Shown here: positions 8,659 to 17,125 of the stretch, in pieces
Numbering within the stretch: the first letter of the stretch is position 1
Layout: each line of letters begins with the position of its first letter
Assembly: GCF_034347425.1 (NCBI RefSeq)
Contig: NZ_CP133779.1
Span: 4,154,001 to 4,218,000 of the forward strand
DNA from: Undibacterium sp. CCC3.4
GTDB lineage: Bacteria; Pseudomonadota; Gammaproteobacteria; Burkholderiales; Burkholderiaceae_D
Length of the DNA: 64,000 nucleotides
Direction: 5' to 3'
The notes under the pieces: model-generated
What the model was told of the DNA's origin: nothing
The model's input: the letters and a program-made list of their open reading frames with translations, nothing else
Database searches by the model: none
Translations under genes and position numbers: made by a program

Positions 8659-9960
8659 ATGCTACCAGCCCCCCTCCCGTCCGACACCGTCTCACTGCGC
8701 AGCGCATTAGCTTATTGGTTGAAACTCGGCTGCCTGAGCTTCGGCGGACCGGCCGGCCAAATCGCCATGATGCACGCTGAATTGGTAGAAAAACGGCGCT
8801 GGATTTCCGAAGCACGTTTTTTGCACGCACTCAACTACTGCATGTTGCTGCCCGGACCGGAGGCGACGCAATTAGCCATTTACATAGGCTGGTTGATGCA
8901 TAAAACGCGTGGCGGCATCTTGGCCGGCATCTTGTTCATTTTGCCCAGCCTGGGTCTGCTGATCGCGCTGTCTTATCTGTATTTACAATTCGGCCAACAT
9001 CATTTGATCAATGGCGTACTGGCCGGCATCCGGCCAGCCGTCGCCGCCATCGTCTGCGCCGCCGCTTGGCGTATCGGCCGACGCAGCCTCACCAATGTCT
9101 ACTTGCGCGCGATCGCGATCCTGTCGTTTATTGCCATCACTGTGCTGAGCTTGCCATTCCCCCTCATTTTGTTGGTCGCTGCCGTGCTCGGCACGGCATT
9201 CGCCGCGTCCATCGCTCCGCCCGATGCCACAGCAAAGAGCGCAAGTGCGGCAACTGCCTTGATCGATGACAATAGCCCGACTCCTGCGCATGCACGTTTC
9301 CAGCTCGGCGGCTTGCTGCGTATCATATCGCTTGGCGTCGCCTTAGGTGTGCTGGCATGGGCAGCCTTAGAATATTGTTTCGGTCCGAATAATCCCCTCA
9401 GCGAGATGACTTGGTTTTTTACCAAAACCGCCCTGCTCTGCTTCGGTGGCGCCTACGCGGTGCTGCCATATGTATTTCAAAATGCCGTAGAACACTTTCA
9501 CTGGTTGTCCGCCAGCCAGATGATGGATGGCTTGGCGCTCGGTGAAAGTACGCCCGGCCCATTGATCATCGTCGTCGCCTTCATCGGCTACCTCGGTGCC
9601 GCGCAGCTTCACAGTAATCCGCTGCTCGGCGCGCTGGTCGCGGCCGCTTTCACGTTTCTGCCTTCGTTTCTGTTCATCCTCGCCGGCGGCCCGCTGGTCG
9701 AAGCCAGCCGTACACAATGGCGACTCAACGCGCCACTCAAAGCGATTGCCGCTGCCGTGGTCGGTGTCATCGCCAGTTTGGCGCTGTTTTTTGTCAGCCA
9801 TATCAGCCAAAACGCGGCCGGCGCACTCGACTATCGCGCCATAGCATTGATGGCTGTGGCCGGCGTGGCCTTGTTCCGTTTTCAAGTAGGCAGCATCAGC
9901 TTGTTGTCGGCATTTGCGGTGTTCGGCGCACTGGCCGCCTATTGTCAGTGGCCGCTTTGA
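8659..9960 (+). CDS. chrA: Chromate efflux transporter ChrA
   Basis: A 433-residue membrane protein of the long-chain CHR family, which has two homologous halves. The first half begins LKLGCLSFGGPAGQIAMMH and contains the LPGPEATQLAIYIG motif. The second half starts near residue 255 with FFTKTALLCFGGAYAVLPYV and has the matching GLALGESTPGPLIIVVAFIGYLG. About ten hydrophobic segments are seen. ChrA proteins expel chromate and give resistance, although chromosomal members may have other anion substrates. No chrB or chrC regulator is adjacent. It lies between the rne terminator and moaA with its own space. Confidence 0.93.
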   Translation: MLPAPLPSDTVSLRSALAYWLKLGCLSFGGPAGQIAMMHAELVEKRRWISEARFLHALNYCMLLPGPEATQLAIYIGWLMHKTRGGILAGILFILPSLGLLIALSYLYLQFGQHHLINGVLAGIRPAVAAIVCAAAWRIGRRSLTNVYLRAIAILSFIAITVLSLPFPLILLVAAVLGTAFAASIAPPDATAKSASAATALIDDNSPTPAHARFQLGGLLRIISLGVALGVLAWAALEYCFGPNNPLSEMTWFFTKTALLCFGGAYAVLPYVFQNAVEHFHWLSASQMMDGLALGESTPGPLIIVVAFIGYLGAAQLHSNPLLGALVAAAFTFLPSFLFILAGGPLVEASRTQWRLNAPLKAIAAAVVGVIASLALFFVSHISQNAAGALDYRAIALMAVAGVALFRFQVGSISLLSAFAVFGALAAYCQWPL

Positions 9961-10035
9961 AGCAGGGTTCTGACTGCGCTGTCATTCTCGTGGTATCGTT
10001 GCGAATTGCAACGTTTGAAGAGTAATCGCACTGCC

Positions 10036-11154
10036 ATGAAGGAAATAGTCATCCCCCTCATCGATGCGCGCCAGCGCACGCCGCACATCGCTCTGCCAGA
10101 ACAACTGCGTCGGCCTGACGGTCAGTTGCGCGATACCCGCGCACGGCCGCTGCATGATTTGCGTATTTCAGTCACCGATCGCTGCAATTTCCGTTGCGTG
10201 TATTGCATGCCCAAGCATATTTTCGATCAAGACTATGCCTATTTGCCGCAGCAAGCCCTGCTCAGTTTCGAAGAGATTACCCGCGTCGCGGCAATTTTTC
10301 TCAGCCATGGCGTGCGCAAGCTGCGCTTGACCGGCGGCGAACCGCTGTTACGCAAAAATATAGAAAAACTCGTCGCCATGCTCGCGCAATTGCGCACCGT
10401 CGACGGTGTGGCACCCGATTTGACGCTCACGACCAATGGCTCTTTGTTGGCCAAGAAAGCCCGCGCGCTCAAAGAAGCCGGTCTGACCCGCGTGAGCGTG
10501 TCGCTCGACTCCCTCGATGAAACAATTTTCCGTCGCATGAATGATGTCGATTTTGCCGTCGCCGATGTACTGGCCGGTATCGACGCTGCGGCGGCGGCTG
10601 GTCTGGGGCCGATCAAGATCAATATGGTCGTCAAGGCCGGGGTCAACGATGCTGAAGTGGTGCCGATGGTGCGCCATTTCCGCGATAGTCCGCATATCTT
10701 GCGCCTGATCGAATATATGGATGTCGGCACCTCCAACGCTTGGCAAAAACAAGAAGTCATCAGCTCACAGCACTTGGTCGAGCGCATCGTCGCCGCCGGC
10801 ATGCCGCTCGTGGCGCTGCCGGCCAATTATCGCGGCGAAACCGCCGAGCGTTGGCAGCACAGCAACGGACACGCTGAAATCGGCTTTATTTCCAGCGTCA
10901 GCCATGCTTTTTGCGGCGATTGCAGTCGCGCCCGGCTATCCACCGAGGGTAAGCTGTACACTTGCTTGTTCGCCAGCGCCGGTCATGATTTGCGCGCATT
11001 GTTACGCGGACCGGAACAACATAGCGACTTGCTCATCGCCAATGTCATCGCTGGTATCTGGCAACAGCGCAGCGATCGCTATTCAGAATTACGCAGCCAG
11101 CAAGACCCGGCAGCCCAGCGCACGCAGATAGAAATGTCTTACATCGGCGGCTGA
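10036..11154 (+). CDS. moaA: GTP 3',8-cyclase MoaA (molybdenum cofactor synthesis)
   Basis: A 372-residue radical SAM enzyme that, with MoaC, turns GTP into cyclic pyranopterin monophosphate. The N-terminal [4Fe-4S] motif is CNFRCVYC (Cys50, 54, 57). The C-terminal cluster region contains [18 protein letters not shown], and the protein ends in the conserved Gly-Gly (SYIGG) needed for activity. An in-frame TTG at 10006 would add ten residues, but the ATG is preferred because the extension is not recognisably conserved. It leads the group moaA-mobA-moeA, with 35 bp to mobA. Confidence 0.95.
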   Translation: MKEIVIPLIDARQRTPHIALPEQLRRPDGQLRDTRARPLHDLRISVTDRCNFRCVYCMPKHIFDQDYAYLPQQALLSFEEITRVAAIFLSHGVRKLRLTGGEPLLRKNIEKLVAMLAQLRTVDGVAPDLTLTTNGSLLAKKARALKEAGLTRVSVSLDSLDETIFRRMNDVDFAVADVLAGIDAAAAAGLGPIKINMVVKAGVNDAEVVPMVRHFRDSPHILRLIEYMDVGTSNAWQKQEVISSQHLVERIVAAGMPLVALPANYRGETAERWQHSNGHAEIGFISSVSHAFCGDCSRARLSTEGKLYTCLFASAGHDLRALLRGPEQHSDLLIANVIAGIWQQRSDRYSELRSQQDPAAQRTQIEMSYIGG

Positions 11155-11189
11155 CCTGCCCCCTACTCCACTTACTCAAACGCACCGCC

Positions 11190-11798
11190 ATGAACACGAT
11201 TGATGCACAACAAATAACCGGATTGATACTCGCGGGCGGGCGCGGCACGCGCATGGGGCAGATCGACAAGGGTTTACAAACCTTCCGTAATGCGCCGATG
11301 GCTTTGCATGCCTTGCTGCGCCTCAACCCTCAGGTTGGCGAGGTAATCATCAATGCCAACCAAAATTTGGCGGCCTATGAAAGCTTCGGCACCCAAGTGT
11401 GGCCCGACCACTTGACCGGCTTTGCCGGTCCCTTGGCCGGTTTGCAAACAGGCTTACTGCATTGCAATAGCCCTTATTTGCTCACCGTGCCATGCGACTC
11501 CCCCTTACTGCCACATGATCTGGCGAGCCGCTTAAGCGCCGGCCTGCTGGCAGACGATGCCGACCTCGCCGTCGCCGTTACGCTGGAAAGCGAAGACGGC
11601 GTCACGCGCCGCCAAATGCATCCGGTATTCGCTCTGGTAAAAACTGCCTTACTTAACGATTTGAGTGAGTTCTTGCGCACTGGCGGTCGCAAGGTCGATG
11701 CTTGGTTTGCCCCCTTACGCGTAGCCGAAGTCTTGTTCGACGATCATACCGCCTTTCGTAATTTCAACACTTTGCAAGAACTGCGACAATTCGAATGA
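11190..11798 (+). CDS. mobA: Molybdenum cofactor guanylyltransferase MobA
   Basis: A 202-residue nucleotidyltransferase that joins GMP to molybdopterin to give the guanine dinucleotide cofactor used by DMSO-reductase-family enzymes. The signature LILAGGRGTRMGQIDKGL binds GTP near the N terminus, and the metal-binding VPCDSPLLP follows at about residue 100. Length matches the family. Its 3' end overlaps the moeA start by 4 bp (ATGA), which indicates translational coupling. Confidence 0.95.
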   Translation: MNTIDAQQITGLILAGGRGTRMGQIDKGLQTFRNAPMALHALLRLNPQVGEVIINANQNLAAYESFGTQVWPDHLTGFAGPLAGLQTGLLHCNSPYLLTVPCDSPLLPHDLASRLSAGLLADDADLAVAVTLESEDGVTRRQMHPVFALVKTALLNDLSEFLRTGGRKVDAWFAPLRVAEVLFDDHTAFRNFNTLQELRQFE

Positions 11799-13096
11799 AG
11801 CTCCCTCTCCTGCCCCACGCCAAACTCAACGACGTACTCAGTTGCCTGGCAGATTATGATCCTCAGGCTGTGCCAGTCGCCCAGGCGCAGGACATCATTG
11901 AAGGTTTCATCACGCCGATCGCGGCAGTGGAACAGTTAGCCCTGCGCAGCGCACTGGGTCGGGTGTTAGCCAAGGATATCCAGTCGGCCATCAATGTGCC
12001 GGCACACGACAACTCCGCCATGGATGGTTACGCCGTGGTGGGCGCACAATTGCCAGAGCAAGGCGAGCGGCGCTTTCGCATCGTCGGCAGCGCGTTTGCC
12101 GGGCGCGCTTACCACGGTTCGGTCGAGCCAGACGAGTGCGTGCGCATCATGACTGGGGCGGTGATGCCGGCTGGCTGCGACACCGTGATCCCACAAGAAT
12201 TCACCCACGCTGCCGATGCCGAAGCGATCAGTGTGCGCGCCGCAGTGGTACGCAGCGGTGACAACCGCCGACTGGCCGGAGAGGATCTGGCAATCGGCAA
12301 AACCGCCCTGAAAAAAGGGAAAATCTTGCGCCCGGCCGATCTCGGCTTACTCGCTTCGCTAGGCATCGCCGAAGTGCCGGTGCAGCGACGTTTGCGCGTC
12401 GCCTTCTTTTCTACCGGGGATGAATTGCGCTCACTCGGGCAAACTCTGGACGAAGGCTGCGTGTACGACAGCAATCGCTACACCCTGCATGGCATGCTGA
12501 CGCGCTTAGGCTGTGAACTGATCGACATGGGTGTGGTAGCCGATGATCCGGCCGCCTTACGCGCCGCGCTCGCTTGTGCGGCCGAAAACGCCGATGCCAT
12601 CATCACCTCAGGCGGTGTCTCGGTTGGTGCCGCCGATTACACCAAGCAAATCATGGCCGAACTTGGCGACGTGGCATTCTGGACCATAGGCATGCGCCCG
12701 GGTCGGCCTATGGCTTTCGGTAAAATCCACTCGCAGGGTCAGAGTGCCTATTTGTTCGGCTTACCTGGAAACCCGGTAGCGGTGATGGTGACATTTCTGT
12801 TTTTTGTACGCCAAGCTTTGCTGCATATGGCCGGGGCGCACCTTGCTCCATTGCCGCTGGTGGCAGCGATCAGCCCTCAGCCGATCAAGAAACGGCCCGG
12901 ACGCACTGAATACCAACGCGGCATCGTCAGCAACAATGCCAGCGGTGCACTCGAAGTCTGCGTCACCGGCGCGCAGGGTTCCGGCATTCTACGCTCAATG
13001 GCCGAAGCCAATTGCATGATCGTGCTCGATCACGAACAAGATCAGGTTGCCGCCGGTGATACGGTACGCGTCATCTTGTTCGAAGGCTTGATGTAG
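11795..13096 (+). CDS. moeA: Molybdopterin molybdenumtransferase MoeA (first copy)
   Basis: A 433-residue MoeA, which inserts molybdate into adenylylated molybdopterin. The signature VPAHDNSAMDGYAV is at about residues 68-81. The MogA-like domain follows, with FSTGDEL, the YDSNRYTL motif, TSGGVSVGAADYTK and GLPGNPVAVMVTF. A C-terminal beta domain completes the fold. It starts inside the mobA stop (ATGA overlap). A second, clearly different MoeA is at 61977-63182, so this genome has at least two copies, each beside different cofactor genes. Confidence 0.95.
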   Translation: MKLPLLPHAKLNDVLSCLADYDPQAVPVAQAQDIIEGFITPIAAVEQLALRSALGRVLAKDIQSAINVPAHDNSAMDGYAVVGAQLPEQGERRFRIVGSAFAGRAYHGSVEPDECVRIMTGAVMPAGCDTVIPQEFTHAADAEAISVRAAVVRSGDNRRLAGEDLAIGKTALKKGKILRPADLGLLASLGIAEVPVQRRLRVAFFSTGDELRSLGQTLDEGCVYDSNRYTLHGMLTRLGCELIDMGVVADDPAALRAALACAAENADAIITSGGVSVGAADYTKQIMAELGDVAFWTIGMRPGRPMAFGKIHSQGQSAYLFGLPGNPVAVMVTFLFFVRQALLHMAGAHLAPLPLVAAISPQPIKKRPGRTEYQRGIVSNNASGALEVCVTGAQGSGILRSMAEANCMIVLDHEQDQVAAGDTVRVILFEGLM

Positions 13097-13653
13097 ACCT
13101 GCCAGCCGCTGTGCTACTGCCTGCGTTTTTCTCCGGGTTGACCAGGGAGGGCTGCGCGCCTCCAGCATGAGTATAAAGCATGGATCCAGTAGACAATCCT
13201 TTCGCTTCAGAGGCTGTCGCAAAAGTCGGACGGACATTTTTTTACATCTGAAACACCGCATACCGCGTCTTTCCCGCGCGCCACAGCCTCGTCATTCCCG
13301 CATGCTTTTAGCGGGAACCCAGCGTCGTTTTCAGCACTGAAAACACGATGATATCTGGCATTTTCAGTTAGCCACGAACGTCGCTGGGTTCCTGCCAAAA
13401 GCGCGCAGGAATGACGTGGCCACCAATTAGGGTAATGATACCGACTCAAATTCAGGCCTAATCGGCTGCAAAAAACCAATGACACCAAACACTTGTCACT
13501 CAATGTGACAATAAATTGCGTAAGAAAAACTGAAAAAGTGCAGCAAGCACAGTACAATTCATTTTTCTTGACTATGCGATCTCGTAAATTGGATGCCGGT
13601 GCTTCAAAACGAAGCGCGCATCGCACTGCGGGCGGCATCATTACCTGTTAATT
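13097..13653. other. Intergenic region between moeA and the cyclophilin gene
   Basis: 557 bp without a credible gene. It contains the palindromic repeat described separately and an AT-rich stretch from about 13440 to 13575 that probably carries the promoter of the cyclophilin gene. No confident -35/-10 pair was singled out. Confidence 0.5.
13290..13416. repeat. Interspersed palindromic repeat with ATTCCCGC-type arms
   Basis: Two arms of about 40 bp face each other across a centre of roughly 50 bp. The left arm starts CGTCATTCCCGCATGC and ends CCCAGCGTCGTT; the right arm, read in reverse complement, starts CGTCATTCCTGCGCGC and ends CCCAGCGACGTT. Most positions match. Arms of this GTCATTCC...GGAATGAC kind occur as short dispersed repeats in many proteobacteria. 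Copy number here is unknown. Confidence 0.75.
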
Positions 13654-14517
13654 ATGGAGAACCGTTTGAAAGCTTCAACCTACTTCTTGGGTGCGTGTGC
13701 ATCTCTGGCATTGCTGAGCGGCTGCGGCGGTTCGAAAAGCAGCAGCAGCGTCGTGGCGACCGTCAGCAGCGTCAGCTTCGATCAAGTCGCTTATCGCAAA
13801 AACACCACCATGACCATCATCGGTCAAAATCTTACCCAGGGCCTCACCGTCACCAACCCCGGCTGCTTAAGCATCGGTGAAGTCACTGGCGGCACCGCCA
13901 CCAAGCGCAGCTTCCTGTGTAAAATCATCGCCGTCGGCACCTTCAATGCCACCGTGACCAATAGCGCCGGCGCCCAGGTTTACTTCGCCACCCTGACATC
14001 GACCCTGGCCAACCGTCCGCAAGTGACCTTGACCACCAATATGGGTAAAATGGTAGTCGAACTCAATCCGGGCAAAGCACCGGTCACGGTCGACAACTTC
14101 CTCAATTATGTTGAGGCCGGCACCTATGCCAATTCAATTTTCCACCGAGTCGACAGTACCGTGATTCAGGGCGGCGGTTACAACACCAGTCTGCAGTTAT
14201 TGCCAGCCTTATCGTCTATCGTATTTGAAGGCGGTCTGAGCAATGTCCGTGGCACCATCGGTATGGCGCGCGGCACCGATGTCAATTCGGCGACTTCACA
14301 ATTCTATTTCAACCGCATTGATAACAGCGCCATTTATGACTCGGTCGCGGCCACCTCCACAGCCGCCGCCACCTATGGCTATACCGTCTTCGGCACGATA
14401 GTCAGCGGTTTGCCGGTGATGGATGCGATCGGTGCTGTACCAACCTCAGTACAAGGCAGCTTGCCAACCGCACCAGTGACCCAAGTAGTCATCACCGGCG
14501 CCGTACAAACGCTGTAA
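13654..14517 (+). CDS. Lipoprotein with C-terminal cyclophilin-type peptidyl-prolyl isomerase domain
   Basis: A 287-residue protein with a lipoprotein signal ending LALLSGC (lipidated Cys24), followed by a serine-rich linker. Residues about 35-120 form a beta-rich region that resembles an IPT/TIG-like fold (NTTMTIIGQNLTQGLTVT). Residues about 125-287 are a PpiA/PpiB-type cyclophilin: VTLTTNMGKMVVELNPGKAP, then NSIFHRVDSTVIQGGGY. Cyclophilins catalyse proline cis-trans isomerisation; this one should act in the periplasm on a membrane anchor. The fused N-terminal domain is less common than the bare cyclophilin. Convergent with rmuC. Confidence 0.88.
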   Translation: MENRLKASTYFLGACASLALLSGCGGSKSSSSVVATVSSVSFDQVAYRKNTTMTIIGQNLTQGLTVTNPGCLSIGEVTGGTATKRSFLCKIIAVGTFNATVTNSAGAQVYFATLTSTLANRPQVTLTTNMGKMVVELNPGKAPVTVDNFLNYVEAGTYANSIFHRVDSTVIQGGGYNTSLQLLPALSSIVFEGGLSNVRGTIGMARGTDVNSATSQFYFNRIDNSAIYDSVAATSTAAATYGYTVFGTIVSGLPVMDAIGAVPTSVQGSLPTAPVTQVVITGAVQTL

Positions 14518-14547
14518 CAGACCTGCACGCCTGAGTCACACAGCCAA

Positions 14548-16023
14548 TTAATTGGTGCTGTCTGACTCGGCCGTCGCATCCACTACGCCGAGTATCTGGC
14601 GCGCCTGTTCCGATGGCAAGGCTTCCACCTGTTTTAATTTACGCGTCATTTGCCGGGTGCGCACTTCAGCCTGATCGATATTGCGCGCGGCACGCTCGAG
14701 TGCCGTTTTGGTATTGGCTAAAATTTCACCGAATTTACCGAACTCAGTTTTCACCGCGCCCAGCACCTGCCACACTTCCGACGAGCGTTTTTCCAATACC
14801 AAGGTGCGAAAACCCATTTGCAAACTGTTTAACAGTGCCGACAAGGTCGATGGTCCGGCGATCGAGACGCGGCAAGTACGTTGCAATTCATCGGCCAAAC
14901 CGGGACGGCGCATGACTTCGGCATACAAACCCTCAGTCGGTAAAAACAAGATAGCGAAATCGGTGGTCAAGGGTGGCGACAGATATTTTTCGGCGATCGT
15001 CTTGGCTTCACTGCGAATCGCCCGTTCCAGTTCTTTGCCATACGCCGCTACGCCATCGGCATCGGCGCGCTCGGCCGCATCGAGCAAACGTTCGTACTGT
15101 TCTTTAGGGAATTTCGCATCAACCGGCAGCCACACCGGCTGCTTACCTTCTTCTTTACCCGGCAATTTGATCGCGAATTCGACGCGCTCGCCACTGCCCG
15201 GTATGGTCTCGACATTCTTGCCATATTGTTCGGACGTGAGCATTTGTTCGAGTACCATCTCGAGCTGCACTTCACCCCAAGTGCCGCGCGTTTTGACATT
15301 GGTCAGCACCCGTTTCAGATCTCCTACACCGATGGCTAACTGCTGCATCTCACCCAGACCTTGATGAACTTTCTCCAACCGATCCGAGACTTGTTTGAAC
15401 GATTCTCCCAGCCGCTGTTCCAGCGTGGCATGTAATTTTTCATCGACCGTGCGGCGCATCTCTTCGAGCTTGGCACCATTCTCCAACTGCAATTGGCTGA
15501 TTTTTTGTTCCAGCGTACTGCGAATTTCCAGCATGCGTGCGGCATTCGATTCGGTCAGGGTATTGAGGGTTTGTGTGAGCGTGTCGGCGAAGCCTTTCAA
15601 ACTGCCGGCCTGCTCTTCGCGTGCACTGAGCCCCTGTTGTATCAGAGCTTGGCGCATGTGTTCGAGTTGCTGCGCCATGCCTTCCGTGAGCGCCGCCATC
15701 TGTACGGAAAAGCCATCGATTTGCGCCTTCTGCATGGTCGCGACGGTACTCAATTGTGTCGCCAAGCCCTGCTGTAAACGACCGAAATTCGCAGCCAACT
15801 CTTGGCGTGTCGCCTGTGCCGTGTTTTGTATCTGCTCACGCAGCGAACGTTCACTGCGCTCTTCGTTGTGCATTTGCTGCTGATGTGCGTTTTGTAAAAA
15901 ATTTTGCAATGCCATCAATTCCGCCGCCGCGCTGCCAGACTGTGATGGGCGTCGCCATAAAGCGAGCTGCAGCAATAACAGCAAGAGCAAAACGACCAGT
16001 ATGATGATTTCAACTGTATTCAT
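14548..16023 (-). CDS. rmuC: DNA recombination protein RmuC
   Basis: A 491-residue RmuC homologue. One N-terminal membrane segment (IIILVVLLLLLLLQLAL) anchors it. A long coiled coil spans about residues 60-230. The nuclease-like RmuC domain covers about 235-430, with the conserved GTWGEVQLEMVLEQM, LPVDAKFP and LFLPTEGLYAEVM. RmuC limits inversions at short inverted repeats in E. coli; its biochemistry is not settled. It is the last gene of a leftward run (GST, globin, rmuC), 13 nt after the globin stop. Confidence 0.92.
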   Translation of the reverse strand: MNTVEIIILVVLLLLLLLQLALWRRPSQSGSAAAELMALQNFLQNAHQQQMHNEERSERSLREQIQNTAQATRQELAANFGRLQQGLATQLSTVATMQKAQIDGFSVQMAALTEGMAQQLEHMRQALIQQGLSAREEQAGSLKGFADTLTQTLNTLTESNAARMLEIRSTLEQKISQLQLENGAKLEEMRRTVDEKLHATLEQRLGESFKQVSDRLEKVHQGLGEMQQLAIGVGDLKRVLTNVKTRGTWGEVQLEMVLEQMLTSEQYGKNVETIPGSGERVEFAIKLPGKEEGKQPVWLPVDAKFPKEQYERLLDAAERADADGVAAYGKELERAIRSEAKTIAEKYLSPPLTTDFAILFLPTEGLYAEVMRRPGLADELQRTCRVSIAGPSTLSALLNSLQMGFRTLVLEKRSSEVWQVLGAVKTEFGKFGEILANTKTALERAARNIDQAEVRTRQMTRKLKQVEALPSEQARQILGVVDATAESDSTN

Positions 16024-16036
16024 CGAATAATTCCAT

Positions 16037-16462
16037 TCATCCGGGAGTATTGCGCATCCAATCGGCAGTCTGATAAAACGAATTCATCAGGTGCAATTGC
16101 AAATCCTCGGCCAACGCGACATCTTGCATCGCCCACGCCATACAACGTAGCCATTGGTCGCGCTCGGCGCTGGCGATGGTATAGGGTAAATGACGCGCAC
16201 GCAGGCGCGGATGACCGAACTGACTGATGTACAAATCGGGGCCGCCCATCCAACCCGATAAAAATGCAAACAACTTATCGCGGGAGCCATCGAGCGGGGT
16301 CGGATGCATGGCACGCAAGGATGCGAATTCGCTTTCCAACTCCATCAAATCATAAAAGCGATCTACCAGCGCGCGCAATGTTTCCGCGCCGCCGATGCGT
16401 GCATACAAATTTTCCGGCTCACTGTCGAGCGCTGCCGAATCAGTGCTGGGGGCTAATGACAT
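16037..16462 (-). CDS. Group II truncated haemoglobin
   Basis: A 141-residue globin of the 2-on-2 type. The start (MSLAPSTD) is the ATG that overlaps the GST stop codon as TGATG. The core reads LYARIGGAETLRALVDRFYD, FLSGWMGGPDLY, then FGHPRLRARHLPYTI with the proximal histidine, and a tryptophan in WLRCMAWAM at the G8 position typical of group II. Such proteins bind O2 or NO and are linked to redox or nitrosative stress defence. The neighbouring GST supports a detoxification context, but this is inference. Confidence 0.88.
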   Translation of the reverse strand: MSLAPSTDSAALDSEPENLYARIGGAETLRALVDRFYDLMELESEFASLRAMHPTPLDGSRDKLFAFLSGWMGGPDLYISQFGHPRLRARHLPYTIASAERDQWLRCMAWAMQDVALAEDLQLHLMNSFYQTADWMRNTPG

Positions 16463-17097
16463 CACAAGCTGCGCGCCGCGATATATTGCAACCAACGCTG
16501 CACCGAGGGGCGCTGCCATTGCGCCTCGGCATAACGTACCAAGCGCGGCGCTAAAGCATCGCCATGCAAGTGCAGGCGATTGAGCATCAGGGCCATCTCG
16601 GTATCGGCAATACTCCATTGACCGAACAAATGCTCAGCGCCCTCGCCCAGCAAGGCATCGGCAACGTAGACCAATTGCTCTACAGCAGCAACGGCGGCAG
16701 TCGACAAGGGCGGAAATTTCTTGCCGTAAAATACAGCCATGGTATTGCGTTCGTTGCGCAGTGCCATTAAATCGCTGCGCAACCAAGCTTGCACTTGGCG
16801 TGCGCGTGCGCGTTGCTGCAACTGTTGCGGATACAAGGCGACAGCCGGGAAAACCTCCTCCAAGTATTCGCAAATGGCCGACGATTCCGACAAAGAAAAA
16901 TCACCATGTTCAAGCGTAGGGACACGGCGTGTCAAGGACTTGGCTGCATAGGACGGCGCATGCTGCTGGCGCGCAGAAAAATCGAGCGTGCATAATTCAA
17001 ATGGCAGGGCTTTTTCGTGCAGAGCCACAAAGGCAGACATGGCATACGGGCTGCTGTACTCAGCATCAACATATAAACGGATTAATTGTTCTGACAT
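16462..17097 (-). CDS. Glutathione S-transferase (YfcF-like)
   Basis: A 211-residue GST. The N-terminal thioredoxin-like half (residues 1-85) contains SPYAMSAF at the active-site position, the cis-proline segment RRVPTLEHGDF, and the glutathione-binding SESSAICEYLEEVFP. The C-terminal half is all-helical. The overall pattern resembles YfcF of E. coli, which has peroxide-detoxifying activity. It overlaps the globin start by one base and lies 28 nt after the permease gene. Confidence 0.88.
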   Translation of the reverse strand: MSEQLIRLYVDAEYSSPYAMSAFVALHEKALPFELCTLDFSARQQHAPSYAAKSLTRRVPTLEHGDFSLSESSAICEYLEEVFPAVALYPQQLQQRARARQVQAWLRSDLMALRNERNTMAVFYGKKFPPLSTAAVAAVEQLVYVADALLGEGAEHLFGQWSIADTEMALMLNRLHLHGDALAPRLVRYAEAQWQRPSVQRWLQYIAARSL

Positions 17098-17125
17098 GGT
17101 TTCCTCAAAAAAACGGTAATATCGC

